A stretch of 64,000 bases of DNA from Piromyces finnis (lineage: Eukaryota > Neocallimastigomycota > Neocallimastigomycetes > Neocallimastigales > Neocallimastigaceae): positions 911,501 through 975,500 of the forward strand of contig MCFH01000012.1 in assembly GCA_002104945.1 (NCBI GenBank), given 5' to 3'. The notes under the pieces are model-generated. The model had not been told where the DNA came from, did not search any database, and saw only the letters and a list, made by a program, of their open reading frames with translations. The position numbers and the translations under genes were made by a program. Shown piece after piece: positions 44,020-58,053 of the stretch (position 1 is its first letter; every line of letters begins with the position of its first letter).

Positions 44020-45731
44020 TTTTTTAACAGTTTATTATTCCTTTTTATTTAAAAAAAATTGTAATTATAACAGTAGTAAGTTGGTTATATTTATACAGTA
44101 ATACTTTTAATGTTTAAAGGAAAAAGAAATATACCTCTTAATTTTTAAACTATATAAATAGCAAAAGTTATCATAAAAATTAGAGTTGTTGTTGTATATA
44201 TATTAACAAAGAATAAAAAGATAAATTATCAATTATTTTTGTTTTTTGTTTTTTGTTTTTTTTTGATTGTTGCTTTGAAATTAAAAAACTTTATACTTTG
44301 AAATTTTTTAAAATTAAACTTTTAATAAAAAGCGTCTTTTGAAAAATAATATAAAGTATGAATGGTTTTTTTATTCTTATTAACACTAGTCGTAATTAAA
44401 ATATAAATTTAGATAAAATATTTCTATTTATTCTTATATAAATGTTTATTTTCATATTTTTCTCTAATCAAAAAGGAAAGATGCCTTTTTATTGTTAGTA
44501 AGTACTTATAGTTCATCAAATGGAGTTACCTTTTCGAAAAAAAAAAAAAAAAATTAATATATTTAAAAAATTTAATTTATTAAAATTTTAAAATATAAAA
44601 AAAAAGAAAAAGGTTTTTTTTTTTAAAAAAAAAAAATATAAAATAAAATAAATGAATAATCAATAAATTAAATTTAAAAAAGCAAAATCTTTTTTTTTTT
44701 TTTTTAACAATATAATACATATAATACATATAATAGAAAAGAAAAATTAAAAGAAAGCGTAAAGAAAATATATCAGAAAAAAAAAAAAGGAAAATATATT
44801 TAATTATTTAATTATTCAAAAAAAAAAAAAAAAACTCAAATTTCAACAATTAAATAATGAAATAGAATTAACAAATTTATTTAAATAAAACTTTATTTAA
44901 AAAAAAAAAAAAACAAATCATAATTTATATATTATGAAAATCATATTAAGGTCATTTTATATATAATATATAAAAATCAATTTCTTTCTTTAAAATAAGA
45001 GAAGAACTGCATCAAAATTAAATTGAGAAACAATCTAAATTTCAAAATTTGAGAAATAATTTTATAATTGGAAGAAAAAAAAATAAAAATAAAAAAAAAA
45101 AAGAAGAAAGAAAAACAATATTATTTTCTAATAAAAGATTAATAAAAAAAAATAATAAAATGTTATTTAAAATCTTTAAATATTTTTAATCAAATTTCTT
45201 TGATTAGATTCCTATAATTAACATTTCAATTAAATAATCTTTATCAAGGAAAAAAATAAAATAAAATAAAAAGAAAGTAAAAGTAACAACACAAATAGAA
45301 ATTTTTATTTTTTTTATACATTTTTAAATTTATTTTAGAATATATATATATATAAAGTTGATATTAAATACTTAATATAAATTCAAAATCCAAAATTTTA
45401 AATGTCAATTTCTAGCCTTGGTATTATTTACAATTTTTACTAATATATAAATAAATCACTGTATAAAGTTAAAATACTAAGGAAAAAAAAAAAAAAGAAA
45501 GAAAGAAAAAAGAATAAATAAATAATTCGATACAATAAAATAATATACAATTATTCAATTCATTTTTTTAATAGTGTATATTAATAATTATAATTTTACC
45601 TATTCCAATATCAAAAATAGCAAAATAATAAAATTTTATTATATCAAAAACATTTTAAAAATAAAATAACAAAAATTATACCAAAAATTATTATTGAGCA
45701 TAATAACAACAATATACATATAATATAAAAA
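44020..45731. other. Divergent intergenic region, no gene seen
   Basis: It separates the UBC9-like gene (minus) and the membrane-protein gene (plus), and holds both promoters. Long A tracts and T tracts alternate; no frame shows coding character and I found no tRNA. Confidence 0.6.
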
Positions 45732-47645
45732 ATGCATGTATTACCATTACCCGTTAGAGTACTATTGAATTCAATAGAATTTTTAATAACTGTATTTATT
45801 TGTAATATATATTTAAGAGAATGTTCAAACTATTCCTTAATAATAATGGTGATAGGCAATAAGGTAAAAAAAAAAAAAGGAATGAATAATGAATTAACAA
45901 ATAGATATTAAAGAAACCAATGATTAATTATAAAATATTTTAACCAACATTTTATTTTCTTTTTTCTAATAAATCAAATTATAAATAAAATATAAGGCCT
46001 ACTCCAATGGTGCAATTGCCCAATTTCCAATTTTTATAGCTATATTTTTACTTATTACAGATATTATAATGATTGGAAGACATTTATTTTGTGAAACTCA
46101 TGAATATGGCGTTATCGTGGACTATTTCGGAAAAGGTAAATAAGCCAGTATAAAATAAATAAATTTAAGAAATAAATAGGTATAACTCTTATATTTATTT
46201 CTTATTTACTTTTTTTTAAATGTACTTTGTCCTTTCCAATACTATAATTTAAAATAGGTGATGATTCTGTCTGGACTTTATTAAACTATGATTTTTGCAT
46301 AATATGTCTTCAAATTTTGAAATATTTTACAGTATACAATTATTTAGTATTAGATATTTATTATCATAAACCAAGTATAGTAAAAGACGTTATCAAAGAA
46401 TATGCCCAACCAAATTATGATTTGCAATATATATCAGTAACGAATAATAATGAAGATCAGGATAATAATAAAGAGGATAGAAGTCATCAACAACGTAAAT
46501 ATGTTTCCAAAAGAAATTTATTTGACAGAATATTTAGAAGAGGAAAAGATGTTGGTGAATTTGATAATGATGAAAATGTAGTTTTAATCATAAAAGATAA
46601 CGAAGAAATAGAAGAAGATGAAGAAGAACAAATAAATACCCAAAATAATAATTCCGAAAATAATCCAATATTACCAATAAATCAAGATTTATCCTCATCA
46701 TCTCATACTTTAAACCAAATAAATCCACAAAATGAACCATTTTCTAATTCAAAACAAAATCAACCATCTACATCATCTCTATCGGCAACATCATTTTCAA
46801 ATTCAAATAATAATGCTATACCATCCTCCTCATCGAAAAATGAAATAGATAGTTTCATTGCACCAAAAAATGATATTATAAAGAATACGGATAATCCTAT
46901 AAATTCCAAACTATCAACAAAGGATAAAGGCAAATCCCATTCACAGTCATCTGATTTAACTTCTTCATCTAAAGGAAAAGAACCAGAAGATCAAGATGAC
47001 ATCTTCTTTGATGCTTATGACCAAAGTGAAAATAGTAGTCATGATGATTATGATTATTCACCATCACCCTCTTCCCATTCATCAGCTATCCCATTACATC
47101 ATGTAAACTCATCCACTTCTCATCAAGCCCATCAAATTCGTTCAGAAAATACTGAGGATACTGAACAAAATGAAATGCCTATTTATGAAATTGATGAGAG
47201 AGAGCGCGTCACTGAGGGTAATGAAAATGCCCTACTCTATTTAGAATCTTACTATCAATTTATACCTGTTATCAATATAAAGATAAATGAAGCCATTAAG
47301 GTGATGATGGCCATTCGTCATTCTAATCGACGTTTCTTTGAACATGCTAAAAAAGAAGCTCAAGAACAGCGTCGTAGAGAACAAGAACAACACCTCAGAG
47401 AACAAGAACAAGAACAACTCTCCTCTTCCCTTTTTTCTCTTCAATTTCAAAATCAAGATTTAGTTCAAGAACCAGAATCAGAAATTCCGGAACAAGGAAC
47501 AGAAAATCAACAACCTTCATCTCAAAATCGAAATCAATCTTCATCCTCTAATGGAAGTTCTATCGTTTCTAATCAACTTCGAAGCTATTTTAATGGATTA
47601 CATAGTTCCTTCCGTCGTTCTTTAACAGGTGTTCCATCCGTATAA
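45732..47645 (+). CDS. DUF1746-like multi-pass membrane protein with long Ser/Asn/Gln-rich tail
   Basis: Three exons (45732-45863, 45997-46135, 46258-47645) give 552 aa. Three hydrophobic segments are clear: about 12-32, 51-71 and 98-120. Between the second and third is GVIVDYFGKGDDSVWTLLNYD, and this GxxxDxxGQ/K-then-LLxxD pattern matches what I know of the fungal DUF1746 family, of unknown function. The rest is probably cytosolic: an acidic stretch (coded near 46600), Ser-rich sequence, a conserved-looking island around YLESYYQFIPVINIK, and a Glu/Gln/Arg coiled coil (47340-47430). The frame also opens at an internal ATG (46317) but the spliced upstream exons supply the first two membrane segments. 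Family assignment is moderate; no function is claimed. Confidence 0.75.
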
Positions 47646-48757
47646 AAATTTTTTTTTTTTTACCCTTTTTTAACTCCTAAAAATAAAATATCAATTTTCC
47701 TTTTTTACTATTAGCATTAGTGTTATTCTTTTAATCCTTATTATTCCTATTACTTTACTGTTAATAGTAATAATAAAATACCATTTTTTTTATTATTCTT
47801 TTTTTAATCTTCATTATTACTATTATTTTATTATTAAAATAGTAATAAAAAAAAAAAAAATACCAATCTTTTTTGTTTTTTATTTTAATTCTTATTTTAA
47901 TCATTATCATTTTTTTCCATTCTATATTAATAATTCTATAATTATTTCTCCCAATAAATTAAAAAATATATATAAAAAATAAAAATATAAAAAAAAAATA
48001 ATAATAATAAATAGAACTTTTTTTACTTTATATATAATAATATTTTCAGCATTAAATTAATAATAAATCCTCTTTAATATTAATATTATTTTTTTTTTTA
48101 ATTTATTTATTATATATATTTACTTTATATATAACATACATAGACATAGATGTAATTGTAATATGAAATAATTATAAAATAAAAATTAATACAAATTGCT
48201 ATTTATGTGAATAAATAATAATTATATTAAGAATAATAATTATATTAAGTATCTTATTTATATGAATAAATAATGTTTATAATAATATTAAGTATATTTG
48301 TATATTTATATTTTATATATTGTTGAGAAAAATCCTCTTTAATATTAATATTATTTTTTTTTTAATTTATTTATTATATATATTTACTTTATATATAACA
48401 TACATAGACATAGATGTAATTGTAATATGAAATAATTATAAAATAAAAATTAATACAAATTGCTATTTATGTGAATAAATAATAATTATATTAAGAATAA
48501 TAATTATATTAAGTATCTTATTTATATGAATAAATAATGTTTATAATAATATTAAGTATATTTGTATATTTATATTTTATATATTGTTGAGAAAATAATT
48601 TAGTTTTTTCTATATATATAAAATATTGGTGTTATTACCATAAAAAATTTAAAAAAAAAAAACTTTTTTTTAGGCGTTTTTTTATCTTTTTTTTTTTTAT
48701 GGAATAAAAAATCTATATATTATTGTTTTACATTTTCTTTTCTTTTTGGTTTTTATT
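47646..48757. other. Convergent spacer containing a 265-bp tandem duplication
   Basis: It lies between the ends of two genes that face each other. Apart from the duplication, it holds T-rich 3' UTR sequence with ATTATT motifs and nothing that looks coding. Confidence 0.7.
48066..48594. repeat. Two tandem copies of a 265-bp unit
   Basis: Copy 1 (48066-48330) and copy 2 (48331-48594) read the same base for base except for one T in a T-run (11 versus 10). Each begins AATCCTCTTTAATATT and ends TTGTTGAGAAA. Inside each unit, AATAATTATATTAAG occurs twice in tandem. There is no open frame in either copy. Confidence 0.97.
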
Positions 48758-51426
48758 CTACTGTCTATTAATAATTTTGAAGAAAACATTATCATTCTTA
48801 TAATCCTTTGGAATTTCAAATAATTCATCTGGTAACATATTTACATCCTTTGAGCAATCTAAGGTGGTTAATTGGAAGGCAATAGATTGATATAATGGAA
48901 CACCTACAAGAAAATACATATACCCATTTATTATTATTATTATTATATATTTTTAAATAGAAATATATTATTAAAAATTTTTATTATAATTATAAAAAAA
49001 ATTAAAATTAATAATTAAAAAAAAAAAAAACTTACTTATTTTAACTGGGAAAGAATGTTTATTTTGTGATTTTTCAATGATATCTTGAGTAATAAATTTA
49101 TAAGCCATTTTCTCCATATCACTACAATCTTCTTGTGATTTAACTTGATCAAAAAGAAGCATCATAAATAATTCTAAAACTGGTTTAAGATCAATTGCAG
49201 CAATTGGGAAATTACTACTTTCCTTTGCCATCCATAACTTAATCTTATGCTTATAAGCTTTTCTTTCTTCAACAACATTCATAATTCTTCCCATATGAAG
49301 TGGAAGAGTAGAATTTGAATCAAAATATTCTTCTTCAGTTATTTTCTTAAGATTAAGTTTAACAATATCCATATGATTTAAACGTTTGGTTTTTTCATCA
49401 TCATTAGTATTTAAAATATTATGTACAACAGCATTGTTATCTTGATAGTATTTATCACAATAGGCTTGTTCCCAATCTAATGTATCTTCTAATTCTGTTT
49501 TCTTTTCATAAGTTTTAGTTTCACCATTTCTATTTACAGTGTAGGTAACTGTGTTATCATCATCAGTCTTTTTGGATTCAACAATATTATTTGATTCTTT
49601 ATTATCTTGAAGAGGTAAGCTTTTAATAGTTGATTCATTTTCATCATCAGAAATATTGGTTTCGTTATCTGAATTACTTGAATCTGAATCACTGTCGTCG
49701 TCTGAATTGGAAGCTTCTGTATTTTTACGATGAATGGATTCAGTAGAAGAACTACTTCCATTATTTTCATTTTTAATATACTTTGCAAATGGATTCTTAT
49801 TGGAATCACCTTTAATATACTTTGTTTTAATAATACTTTCAGATTCACCAATTTTTGCTTCATCATTTCTCTTTTTGATAAAAATGTTTGCCTTTTTAGC
49901 TTTATATTGAGTACATTTATAACTTTTTCCATTTTCTAATTGGAAAGTTTTAGTACTTTTCTTTAAAAGTCCACCCTTTTTTTCTTTAAAGGTAAATTGA
50001 GAAAGATCAAGTTTAAATTTATATAACTTGCTAGCACTTAATTTTGATCTAATAGAATTATCTAAATACCATCTTGGAATATTTGGATAAAATTCTTGAT
50101 ATTTCTTTTCATTATGATCGATAATGAAAACCTTGTAAATTCCTAATTTTATATTTTAAAATGTTTTAAAATTTTAGAATAACTGTAAATATTATTTGAT
50201 ATAAATTAACTTTTTTTTTTTTTCATAAATTTATATTATTAACAAAACTTTTTTTTATCTATTTAAACTTACCAGAAGATTCATCAAATTTTAATATAAA
50301 AGACATATTTCCTCTAATGACCTTTGGAATACCACTCATATCAAAACCACCAATAGTGAAATCTAATCTAACAGAGTTACCTTTCTTATAAAATTGTTCG
50401 ATATCCTTATAACCAAGTTTTTGTAAAAGTGGAACTTTATATAATTAATTTTTAATTAATAATGAAAAATAATTTTATTATTATTAGTATTCTTTAAAAA
50501 TTTTTTTTTTTTTATTTTTTAAACTTACTAGTAGTTCTAATTTTTCCTTTATATTTAACATATAAATTTGGAGTTGTTTTATTCCATTCTTCCATTAATC
50601 CTCCTGGTCCGGTAATTTTTTCAATAACATTTTTCCATTTATAAAAAGTCATGGTTTCTATAAGATCAGCATTACCTAATCTATTAATAATAATAATTAA
50701 TATTAATAATAATAATTAATAGACCATTAATATTTTAATGATTTATTCATTAATAAATAAAAGAAGGACATTAATATTTTAATGATTTATTCTATAAAAG
50801 AATATAATATATATGTATTCATTGAAATATATATATTTAATATATCAATTACAAATGAATTATACTAATGAATTATATCTATTTGTTTATTATAATCTAT
50901 GTCATATTCTTAATAATATAACTTTTACTAATATATTTTTAATATTTTTTTATTTTTATTCAATTCTTTTATTTCATTTTATATATTATATTAATATTTC
51001 TATTATTTATAATCATTGAGATTTTTTGGTTTTTTGGATATTTTTTCAATTTGAATAGCTTATCAATTTAATTTGCTTTTCACCTTTTTACTTTTTCATA
51101 TTACTAAAATACATATAAAAATTCATATTCCATAATTTTTAAATTCCTATAAAAATTATAAAACATGTCAATACTTACAAAGAAGATTCATTAAGGGCAC
51201 TCCAACCAAAAGAATTACGACAAAATATATCACTTCCATTTTGTAATAATATGGAAATACAGCTAAAACGATTTAACATTAAGGCCAAATGAAGTGGTGA
51301 ATTTCCATGGTTATCATTTTCATTAATTCGTTCTTTAACTTTCTTATCCATTAATAATTCTCTAAGAGAAACTGCATCATTTCTATAGATACAGCGGTGA
51401 ATTGGATATGTTTCTAAGACAGTCAT
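48758..51426 (-). CDS. ANKRD13-like ankyrin-repeat / GPCR-chaperone domain protein
   Basis: Five exons (51179-51426, 50529-50680, 50273-50434, 49036-50142, 48758-48903 in transcript order) give 604 aa, close to the about 590 of animal ANKRD13A. The first exon encodes two ankyrin repeats (YPIHRCIYRND, HGNSPLHLALMLNR, GWSALNESS), then TFYKWKNVIEKITGPGG and the GPCR_chapero_1 domain, whose conserved end PVKISVPLYQSIAFQL is split by the last intron. A Ser/Asp-rich insert (coded about 49580-49760) interrupts the domain. Animal ANKRD13 proteins bind Lys63-linked ubiquitin through C-terminal UIMs and act in endosomal receptor sorting; this protein ends shortly after the domain and I see no UIM. Role in membrane traffic is inference from the family. 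Confidence 0.88.
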
Positions 51427-51866
51427 GTTTTAAAACCTTTTTAAGAAAAAAATTAATGAAATATAACTTTTTTAGCTTTCTGTAATTCATATTACATAAT
51501 AATTTTGTTATGATAACTAGTATTTTAATAATTTTTTTTTTCATTCTATTGAAATTTACCTTTTTTTCTGTAAGAAAAAAAAATGTTCAAAAGTTTTATG
51601 TATTTACAATATACTTAATATAATTATTATTATTATTGGAAAATAAAAAAACTCAACTATACAATTTTTTTTTAAAAGAAGAAAAGAAAAAATTATCTTC
51701 TTTTTATTTTATTATTTATTTCTTTCTATATTTGGATATTATTTTATTTTGTGATTGATTTTTGATTAAAATAGATACAAAAATATATTTAATATAAAAT
51801 TATAATATAAATATTATATATAAATTTTATATTGCCTATTAGATTAATTATTGATAAAAACTATTT

Positions 51867-51922
51867 TTTATTTATTTATTTATTTATTTACTTATTTATT
51901 TATTTATATATATATTATTTAC

Positions 51923-51953
<31 letters not shown>

Positions 51954-51963
51954 TATATTATTT

Positions 51964-51999
<36 letters not shown>

Positions 52000-52153
52000 T
52001 ATATTATTTATTATTTATTTATTTATATATTTATTTGTTTATTATTTATTTATTGATTTATTGATTTATTTATTTATATATTTATATATTTATTTATTTA
52101 TTTATATATATATTTATTTATTTATTTATATATATATTTATTTATTTATATAT

Positions 52154-52204
<51 letters not shown>
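51867..52204. repeat. TTTA tetranucleotide array with TATA interruptions
   Basis: About 340 bp of TTTA units broken by TATATA segments, ending in an uninterrupted block at 52150-52204. Frames rich in Phe, Ile, Leu and Tyr across it are by-products of the repeat. Confidence 0.95.
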
Positions 52205-52768
52205 TCAAAATATAAAAAATTAAAAATAAAAAATTTTAATTAATTTTTAATAAAATCTATTATTTTAATTTATTTTAATTAAATGATACAGGCAAATGTA
52301 TTTCATTGGCCAGAATATAATAAATGTTATTGAAATCTTTGCATTGGCACCAAATATGTAAATATTTAATATATTTTTTATTTATAGAAAAAAACTTTAT
52401 ATTAAATAAAATTAAAATGACATATTAGAAAAATTAATTAAAATTAAAATTAATCATAATTTTATAAATTTTAAAGTTTGATTTTTAATTTAAATTATTC
52501 ATTTTTATATTAAATTCATTAATAGCTCATATATTAATATTTTTTAACCCGATAGTTAGCATAATTATATGTTATACACTTTATAAAAAAAGAAGAGTGA
52601 ATTACCTATAGTATCAATATTTTATTGATAAAAGTAATAATAGTTATTTTATATATAGATCAATAATAGTTATGGATTTGTTCATGATGTTATTTTAGTA
52701 TCCTGGATGCTAATATACTATTATCACTATTTTTTAACTATAAATACCTGTTTAGATTTTCTTTTTAT

Positions 52769-52865
52769 TATAATTTTTTAATCCTCTGTTTTTTCTATTT
52801 AATTATAACATTATTATAAATATAATTCTTTAATCCTCTGGTTTTTCCTTATAACATTATAAATA
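52769..52865. repeat. Imperfect tandem duplication of about 50 bp
   Basis: The segment TATAATTTTTTAATCCTCTG at 52769 recurs as TATAATTCTTTAATCCTCTG at 52821, each followed by a T-rich stretch and TATAACATTAT. The second copy is shorter by several bases, so the duplication is older than the one at 48066. Confidence 0.75.
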
Positions 52866-54293
52866 GTAAGTTCTTCATTTACTAAAATAATTTTTAATAT
52901 TATATAATAAATTTTATAAAATATTCAAAAAGTATTTTATAATTACATATTTTTTATTTCTTTTAAGTTTAATAGAATATTCATCATGGATCATCCATAA
53001 AAAAAAATTTTATTATAGATAATAAATAATATAAAAGTAGTAATCATTATTGCATAATATTAAACCATGAAAGATTCAACTAAACAATTTAAAATATTTT
53101 TTCCGTTTATAAATAAAATAGTAATCATATTATCTTAATTATTATATTGCTGACAACACACTTTTATTAATATCACGTTTCCGTATTTACAAATTACTAC
53201 AATTATTACTATTATTATCACATCACCAATAAAACGATCTATAATTACTCTAATATTTAACGTATTTAAATGTAATAAATTAGAATGTTAATGTAATACG
53301 TTAAAAATAGATTGTATTAAGAAATTAAGAATTAAAATAATAATAAATGATAATTTAATACAATATATTATTTATATATTATTTATGATATATTGTTCAT
53401 ATATTGTAATTAATTTAAATTATGATAAATGCTGTTACACTAACTCAAAACAATTTTTTAAAAAAATGTAATATTATTAAATAAACAATAAATTGGTGAA
53501 GAAAAAAAAGAGCCTTATCTTTAGTTATTATTATTATTATTATTATTATTATAAAAAATATATATTTTAATACAAAAAAGAGTATTTAATGAAACTATTG
53601 CATAATAATTTATACAAATTTATTATTTATTAAGGAATATAAGCCTATTTAATTTCTATTTATTTTATTGAAAATTATTAATTATTTAAAAAAAATTATG
53701 GTTCATTAATTCTTAAACAATAAATTTAGTAAATTTGGTTTAAAAAAACAAAAAAATTTAAGCCACGAATTAATAAAAAATATTATATATTTTTGTTATA
53801 TTTTAATATAATTATATAATTATAAGCCATAATAAAGAAAAAATGTACTACAAAATTAATTAAAATTTTTATTTTATATATTAAAAAAATAAAATAAAAA
53901 TGATAATTAATGTAAAATTACAATACATTTAATTAAAATTAAACTTTAATTATTATTAAAAATTTTATTATTGTCACGTGTATTCATTACTATTACACTT
54001 AATTTAATGTAAATTCAAAATAAAATATTTTTTGAAATAAAAAAAAAAATGGCTAAAATTTAATATTTTCCTTTTTTTTTTATAAAAAAATTTTATTGAA
54101 GTTCGTAAATCTTGAAGAATTAAAAAAAAAAAGAGTAATTTAAAGCTATTTTTTTTTTTAAATTGCTTTAATATAAGGAAAAGAAAAATACAAAAAAGTA
54201 AAAAATAAAAAGTTAAAAAAAAAAAAAAAAAACAATAGAAACAAAATAGAACCCAATAAATAAATAAAAAATAAAAAATAAAAAAAATAAAAA

Positions 54294-55939
54294 ATGAAAT
54301 TTACACAATTCATTTCTGCCGCTTTATTTGCTGGTTTATTAAAGGTTAATGCACAAGACTGTGATATTGTTAAAAACATTCTCAGAAATTTATATCCAAT
54401 TGATGAGAATGTTGACTGTTGTTCATATGCATTAAACGATCAATACGCTGTTGGATGTAATGGTGCTGTTGTTACTTCACTGTAAAGATTAGTTTAATAT
54501 ATATATATATTTAAAAAAAAAAATACAATAAATATAAAAAGAAAAAAAAATATATGTATTTATCAATAAAATCTCTTTATTATAAAAATAGTTCTATTGT
54601 CAATAATCCATCTATTATTGAAGTTCCAGCTGACATTACCACTTTAATTAATTTAGAAAGTTTGTAAGTAAAAAAAAATAATTTTATGAAAAAAAAGGGA
54701 TTAAAAAAATTAATCAAAAAAAAATAATTTTATATATGTATTATTAAATAAACTCTATTGTATAAAAATTAAAAATAATAATAACAGAGATCTTAGTAAT
54801 TGTAACATTCAACAATTCCCATACAATCTTAAATCCTTATCAAGACTTAAATCACTGTAAGTGAATATACAATACATCACATAAATGTTTAAAAAATATA
54901 AAATAATATTACTTAAAAAAAAATTGTAAAATATATTTTAGTACTCTTTGGAAAAACAGTATTACTGAAGTTACAGAAGAAATTGCTCAGTTTCCTGCTT
55001 TAGAAAAATTGTAAATAAAAAACATTTTAATATTTTATATCAATTTTATTTTCATATAAATCAAAAATGATGATTAAATTGATATAATATCTTAATATAA
55101 TACTTATTAAAAAAAATAGAGATTTAGGTGAAAATGGATTAACATCTCTTCCAGGTTCAATTGGACAATTAGGCAAATTAACCACATTGTAAATGTCTTT
55201 TTTTTTTAAATTCTATGCCTATACAATATTATTAATGAATTAATGTATATCTAATATATGTATTATATTAATTTTAATAGAAATTTATACAGAAACTCAC
55301 TTACTGCTTTACCAGACTCATTATTTGCACTTATCAATCTTAAGAAATTGTAAGAACTATCTCATTATTGTCATTGTGTTATATTAAAAAAAAATTTAAT
55401 TATTCTTATTTACATATCTAAAATGTATAAATAAATATTATAGAAATGTAGAAAGTAACCAAAATTTATCAGGATCATTAATGCCATTCAAAAGTGTAGT
55501 TGATACTTGTAACATTAAAAATACACATTTATGTATTGAACAAAAAGGTGTTTGCGATAAATACATTACAAACAATACAAGAATGCCATACTGTCATCCA
55601 GAAAACTTTACTGAGGAAGAATTAGAAGGTGGATCTGATGGTACCTCTGAAAAGAGTGGCAAAAAATCAAATACTGCTATCATTATTGTTTGTATCATTC
55701 TTGCTTTAGTTGTAATCGGTGCCATTGCTGGATTTATGATTTATAAGAAACGTAATAATAATAATACACCACATGAAAAGGAAGAAGTTAATAATAATGA
55801 ACAAAACACTACATTAGAAGAAAATCAAAATGAAAATGAGAATGAAAATTCTCAACAAGACAATAGAAATAGTGGAAGTTCAATAAGTATTGATCCATCT
55901 AGTGTTTCAGTTGACATTAAGCCACTTGTTAAGCATTAA
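54294..55939 (+). CDS. Single-pass leucine-rich-repeat surface protein, one LRR per exon
   Basis: Seven exons give 343 aa: 54294-54481, 54592-54663, 54788-54856, 54942-55010, 55120-55188, 55281-55349, 55444-55939. Exon 1 encodes a signal peptide (1-20, cut likely after VNA) and a Cys-containing cap. Exons 2-6 are 72, 69, 69, 69 and 69 nt; each is bounded by phase-2 introns falling in the same Leu codon and encodes exactly one LRR of 23-24 residues (for example LDLGENGLTSLPGSIGQLGK). Exon 7 has the C-terminal Cys cap, a Gly/Ser/Lys stalk, a transmembrane helix at about 257-279 and a polar Asn/Glu-rich cytosolic tail of about 64 residues without kinase or other known domain. Plasma-membrane or cell-wall recognition is the likely role; ligand unknown. 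Similar small LRR receptors are common in gut-fungus genomes, as I recall. Confidence 0.9.
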
Positions 55940-57668
55940 ATTTATTAAACATAGAAATTTGTTTGTTTTATATACATAAAATAGCAACAAAAAAATTAAT
56001 TATGATAATTATAATATAATAAAAAGAAGGAAGGAAAATGGGAACCAAAAGAAAATATATTTATTTTCATATTCATTATTTTTACTCCTTCTTACACAAT
56101 ATGTATAATATAAATAAACTAGTGTAGTAAAAAAAATAAAATAGAATTTAAAATTTATTTTAATATTATTATAATAATTTATTAAAGAAAAAGAAAAAAT
56201 ATATATATGTATGTATATATTTTATCTATTTATTTTTTCAAGAAATTATTTAAATAAAACTATCACCAAAAAGAAAATATATATATATATATATTAATAA
56301 TGATAAAGATTTTACAATAAAATAAATTTTAAATAAAGACAGGAAAATATCAATTTAAAATAAAATATGAGTTTAACATTATATTTAAATTTAAATTAAA
56401 AATAACAAAACGCTTTTTGGCAAAAAAAAAAAAAGTTATATTTTATAAATTATAATAAAATGTTTAACAAAATAACAATAAATAAAAAAAGTTTTTAAAA
56501 AAAAAAAAAAGTTAGCAAAACAAAAATCCTAACTATAAATAGGTTAAATAAAAATTTAGTATATATAATAAATATTTAAGACATTAAAAAGGAATTTATA
56601 CTGGCATTATTATCAACGTGAGATTTTATCCATAGTTCATGATAAGAAAAAATATATATATATTATGATAATCTTGAAGAAATTATAATTATAAATCTTT
56701 TATAAATATAGTTAAACCTCTATTAAAAAATGAAATGGTATTCAATTATACTTTTACATTAAATATTAATATTATTATTAATTTTTGTAGAATTTTTCTT
56801 GTTAAATAGATGAATATTGTTAAAAAATAATACATTATTATTATCTTAATTATAAATAAAAAAAAAAAAGTCTTTTTATATCATTAATTATAATTTCTAC
56901 AATTAGTATTTGTTACTGTGTGACATTTAGAATTAGCATTAAAATTAGCATTAAAATGAAATAAAACTTTATCATTTTTACAAAAGATATTAACGTAAAT
57001 GAAAAAAAAAAAAAAAGGCAATTGAAGAATTATCAATTTTAATTTTTTGCAATTTATCAAGTAGATTCTTTTCATAATAAAATATTATAAAAATTCCAGA
57101 AGGAATGAAAAAAATAATAACAAATTTATAATATTATTTTGTTAATTTTTGCAATATAAACAATTAATTATAACTATTGAATAATTATTTACTGAAAACT
57201 TATAAAATTATTAATTTGTTCATACTATGAAACTAAATATATATATATTTAATTTTTAAATACTATATTTTTATAATTTATATTTTAAAAGAATTGTAAA
57301 ATTAAATATTCAATGCCAACATTTTTCTTTTCTCTTTTTTCTTTTTTTTTTTTTTTTTTTTTTTTTTGCTTATATATATACAAATTGACTACTCTACGAA
57401 TATTAGTAACTGTAGAACTCTTATCCCTATTATTATAAATGCTATTTTTAACCAAGAAAAAAAAAGTTCTTATAAAGGATATATAATAAATTAAAACTCA
57501 GAAAATAGTAAAGATTCAAAAATAATAAAAAAAAAAAAATTAAAATAAATGAAATAAATAACAAAGGATGAATGGGATACTTAAATTTGATTATCGATAA
57601 AGATACCTTTTTAATTATATAATATAAACTTATTCTAATAACATAATAATTTATTTCAATACCAAACT

Positions 57669-57699
<31 letters not shown>

Positions 57700-58053
57700 A
57701 ATCCAAAAAATATAATATATTTATACAAATACAAAAATGTTGATTATAAAAAACTTTTTTATATTAAATAAAATTTAACAATTTTAATAATTTTAAAGTT
57801 TATTGAAATTAATTTATTTTAATTTATTTTGTTTTTTTGTTTTGTTTTAAAATTCATTATATTTATTCAATTACCTACACATTTTACTACTAAATTTTAA
57901 AACTATTTAGTTTTTGATAAAAATTAAGTATTTTATATTTTATATAAAAAAAATTAAAAAAATAAAAAAAATAAGTCATATATATATAAAATGAATATAT
58001 AATATAAATAATATTCCTATTTTTTTTAATATTATTATAAAGTTTAAATAAAA
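55940..58053. other. Intergenic spacer, no gene seen
   Basis: More than 2 kb of A/T-rich DNA with long tracts (T run at 57337-57366, A run at 57670-57696). Two less biased patches, near 56575-56650 and 57380-57450, were read in all frames and show no coding pattern or tRNA-like cloverleaf. A short frame on the minus strand at 56884-57075 is low complexity and rejected. Confidence 0.6.

Larger units (their letters stand above)
51427..54293. other. Long divergent intergenic region, repeat-rich
   Basis: Nearly 2.9 kb between divergently transcribed genes. It holds the TTTA array and a small imperfect duplication described separately. The stretch 52540-53420 is a little richer in G and C, with words such as TCCTGGATGC and ACGTTTCCGTATT, which hints at decayed mobile DNA, but I can identify no element. 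The last 250 bp are A/T tracts leading to the LRR gene. Confidence 0.55.

Noticed and set aside
51832-52243. Two overlapping frames rich in Phe/Ile/Leu/Tyr that resemble membrane proteins
   Set aside because: They come from the TTTA tetranucleotide array; hydrophobicity follows from the repeat.
56884-57075. 63-residue minus-strand frame
   Set aside because: Low-complexity sequence interrupted by a T tract; no similarity, no neighbouring exons, composition equals the intergenic background.
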